A DNA stretch of 37,480 bases from Botryococcus braunii (taxonomy: Eukaryota; Chlorophyta; Trebouxiophyceae): contig KV908481.1 in assembly GCA_002005505.1 (NCBI GenBank), forward strand, positions 341,239 to 378,718, given 5' to 3'. The notes under the pieces were generated by a model. The model was given only the letters and a program-made list of their open reading frames with translations, ran no database searches and was not told the origin of the DNA. Below are positions 35,687-37,480 of the stretch, one piece after another; positions within the stretch are counted from its first letter, which is position 1; each line of letters begins with the position of its first letter. Position numbers and translations under genes: made by a program.

Positions 35687-37308
35687 TGTCTGTGTGTGTC
35701 TGTGTGAGTGCGCGCGCGCGCGTAGGCGAGCGTCAACACACGGTGCAAACCATCGTCTGCATCCTCGACTTGGAATGGGTATGTGGAAATCAAAGTACAA
35801 TCCCGCCCTTCCAACCGAGAAATTCCTGCATCTTCAGACAAAGAAAGGGGCGGTAATCAAACGCAAGTTTATTCCAACAAAAAACGTCACGCCGTAAAGT
35901 ATTTATCATAGTTGCTGCTAAGTTACACACTCTGCAACCGATGACCTCGGAAACTATCAGGGCTAACCTAAGCTTGAAGAGATGGGAAATCAACCCACAA
36001 CTCCATGGGCCCATATGCAACTGAGTCAAGAGCAATATAAATTTGTGTTCACCGCAAAGTCAGGACATAACCAAAAATTGCCATCCCCGGCGTTTACATA
36101 CCTCCAGATGAGTAATTGTCATTGTACGCGCCGCCACGCGACGACGTGCGGCCATCCTGAGCACCGCCTCGAGACCGCTCCTGGACTGCTTTTGGAGGCC
36201 GAGCATAAGAGAGTCTGAGAACGGGAGAATTTTCCGCATCTAAGTCCCAAGGATAGTTCTGCCCCCAGAACCACCAAATTCATTCAATTTTCTGGAGTTG
36301 CCAATATTGACAAATAAAATGTGTCTCTTGCAATAGCAGGTCCACATCGCCGCCCCCCCCCCCCCCCACACACACACACACACACACACACACCCCCCCC
36401 GCACGTGTCCGGACGTTTCTGCATGTGTCCGGACACCACGTAGCTTCAAACGCGCATATCTGTCCACATACCAGCCTCCAGCAAAGTAGTGGTTTGAAAC
36501 CCGGAACTTCCCGAGCAATTGTGCTGGGTGAAGTGGCTCAGTTGGGATTAAAACGACACATGAAAATGCAAACGCAACATTGTTGTAAGCAATCCCACAC
36601 CTGGAGGAGACGCATGCAGGCTGTCGAAGCAAAGACATCATTGAACTCCGCAAAAGCAATAACAATCTCCCTGTCATTCTTATCCCTCTTATGTATGACG
36701 CGCAGGTCCTGCGGGGCAACAAGAACACCAATCTTAATACCACCTGCAAGTCAGACAGTCTTTGAAACATTGCAATGGTGACAGCAACACATCCTGAAAT
36801 AAAATGTGGTACAAGAGACACAACCCATACCTACTCCCCAGATAGTCTACTTTGTCACAGGCAACAAGCAATACTTCGTCACAGGAACAGCTGACTCGAA
36901 AGAAATTGTAGCCGACACAGATTGACAACTGACCGGAACAGATTGTGCAATCTCCGTTGGCACCCTTCCCGCAACAGCACCGTGCAAAATAGCAATTGGG
37001 CAGTAAGGGTTGTTCGAACTGCAAGGCTGGGGTAGTCTACGGACACAGGCACCAGCGACTTAATGTGGCAGCTATTCCAGCCTTTAGTGAAGGGTCAATG
37101 CGCCACTTGCAATGATGCTTACCAGGTATCCCTGGAATGGCCTGAATATGTGAGCTAACTCGCGCTTATTTACATCCATTGGCAAACCATCCACATAAAT
37201 TGTGGGGGCAGCATCCGGGGGCAGATCCTCTACAGGTGGACCCCGGGGTCGGCCCTGCGCACCCTTCCACCAAGTGCATCTTCTGTTAGATTGGCTCATG
37301 CTCCTCTC
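35135..37308 (-). CDS. RRM RNA-binding protein of the NSR/RBPMS type, 5' end probably outside
   Basis: Four exons in phase: 37123-37308, 36601-36708, 36102-36258, 35135-35301 (TAA). Introns are 414, 342 and 800 bp with GT/AG borders (GTAAGC, GTGTGG, GTATGT). The RRM is split over three exons: RNP2-like TIYVDGLP, then [15 protein letters not shown]1-like IVIAFAEF, and the closing strand [12 protein letters not shown]. The last 60 residues are Arg/Ser/Gly/Asp-rich ([22 protein letters not shown]). REXAHIFRPFxGY is typical of plant nuclear-speckle RNA-binding proteins, which bind RNA and modulate splicing; animal RBPMS differs there. The first exon is preceded by a TTTCAG acceptor and could read three codons upstream of its ATG (37299), so an earlier exon beyond 37480 is likely. 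High confidence in family, moderate in the exact start. Confidence 0.85.
35400..35735. repeat. C-run, (CT)n and (GT)n block inside the last intron of the RRM gene
   Basis: Poly-C/poly-G runs at 35403-35420, (CT)n at 35529-35555, a G-run, then (GT)n at 35588-35707 and (CG)n at 35710-35722. All lie in the 800-bp intron 35302-36101. Confidence 0.97.
36353..36401. repeat. Poly-C/(CA)n/poly-C block in an intron of the RRM gene
   Basis: C15-16, then about 12 CA units, then C8, within intron 36259-36600. Confidence 0.95.
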
Positions 37309-37480
37309 CTGAAATTAAGTGCTCTGACAGCTCCTAAATAACTGTTATGATCCGAAAAACCCATCGCACGAACAAATACAAGCGCGGCCTTTTCGAGCAG
37401 CCAACAAGGGAGGCACAAATGTCCATTCAGCAAAGCACACTCCTGCCTCGAGCAAGCATGACCCAAACTGACTTGGCTTG

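Noticed and set aside
35107..35841. 244-codon minus-strand frame
   Set aside because: It overlaps the last RRM-gene exon in a different frame and reads through intronic (CA)n; the true frame there gives the Arg/Ser/Gly tail.

Overview
The window is eukaryotic nuclear DNA, very repeat-rich and gene-poor. It has spliceosomal introns, an LTR retrotransposon, non-LTR retrotransposon debris, DNA-transposon footprints and unusually long dinucleotide repeats. The one host gene I can place in a family (right end, minus strand) has an RRM closer to the plant nuclear-speckle RNA-binding (NSR) type than to its animal RBPMS relatives. That suggests the green lineage, perhaps a streptophyte alga, but this is an inference and not certain.

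Layout. 1-5.2 kb: a minus-strand Ty1/Copia element that runs off the left edge (gag-protease, integrase, start of reverse transcriptase, then a 5' UTR/LTR zone with a 137-bp direct repeat). It has at least two frame breaks. 5.3-13.3 kb: mostly non-coding, with a (CA)n array, a 34-bp perfect palindrome, a 792-bp MITE-like element with 27-bp inverted ends, a 0.9-kb polypurine tract, a 36-bp-arm hairpin, and two small exons that appear to end a minus-strand gene (12090-12382). 13.3-20.5 kb: two head-to-tail copies of a 2.6-3.1 kb unit rich in (CA)n. The second copy is interrupted by a 1.56-kb insertion with inverted ends, a TAA target duplication and an embedded LINE 3' fragment. The first copy preserves the uninterrupted site.

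21.5-24.8 kb: a plus-strand multi-exon gene of unknown family whose exon phases mostly chain; one exon is unresolved beside a (GT)n array. 26.9-27.4 kb: a miniature LTR retroelement (TRIM-like) whose LTR ends carry tRNA-like A and B boxes. 28.3 kb: a 112-bp loopless near-perfect palindrome. 29.6-31.7 kb: three decayed head-to-tail 3' fragments of a non-LTR-type reverse transcriptase ending in a zinc-knuckle plus nuclease-like region. 35.1-37.3 kb: the NSR/RBPMS-like RRM gene, four exons, 5' end probably beyond the window.

Nothing suggests a prokaryotic operon, a CRISPR array or a biosynthetic cluster. The interest lies in layered mobile-element history, the miniature LTR element, the large palindromes and the unassigned gene.
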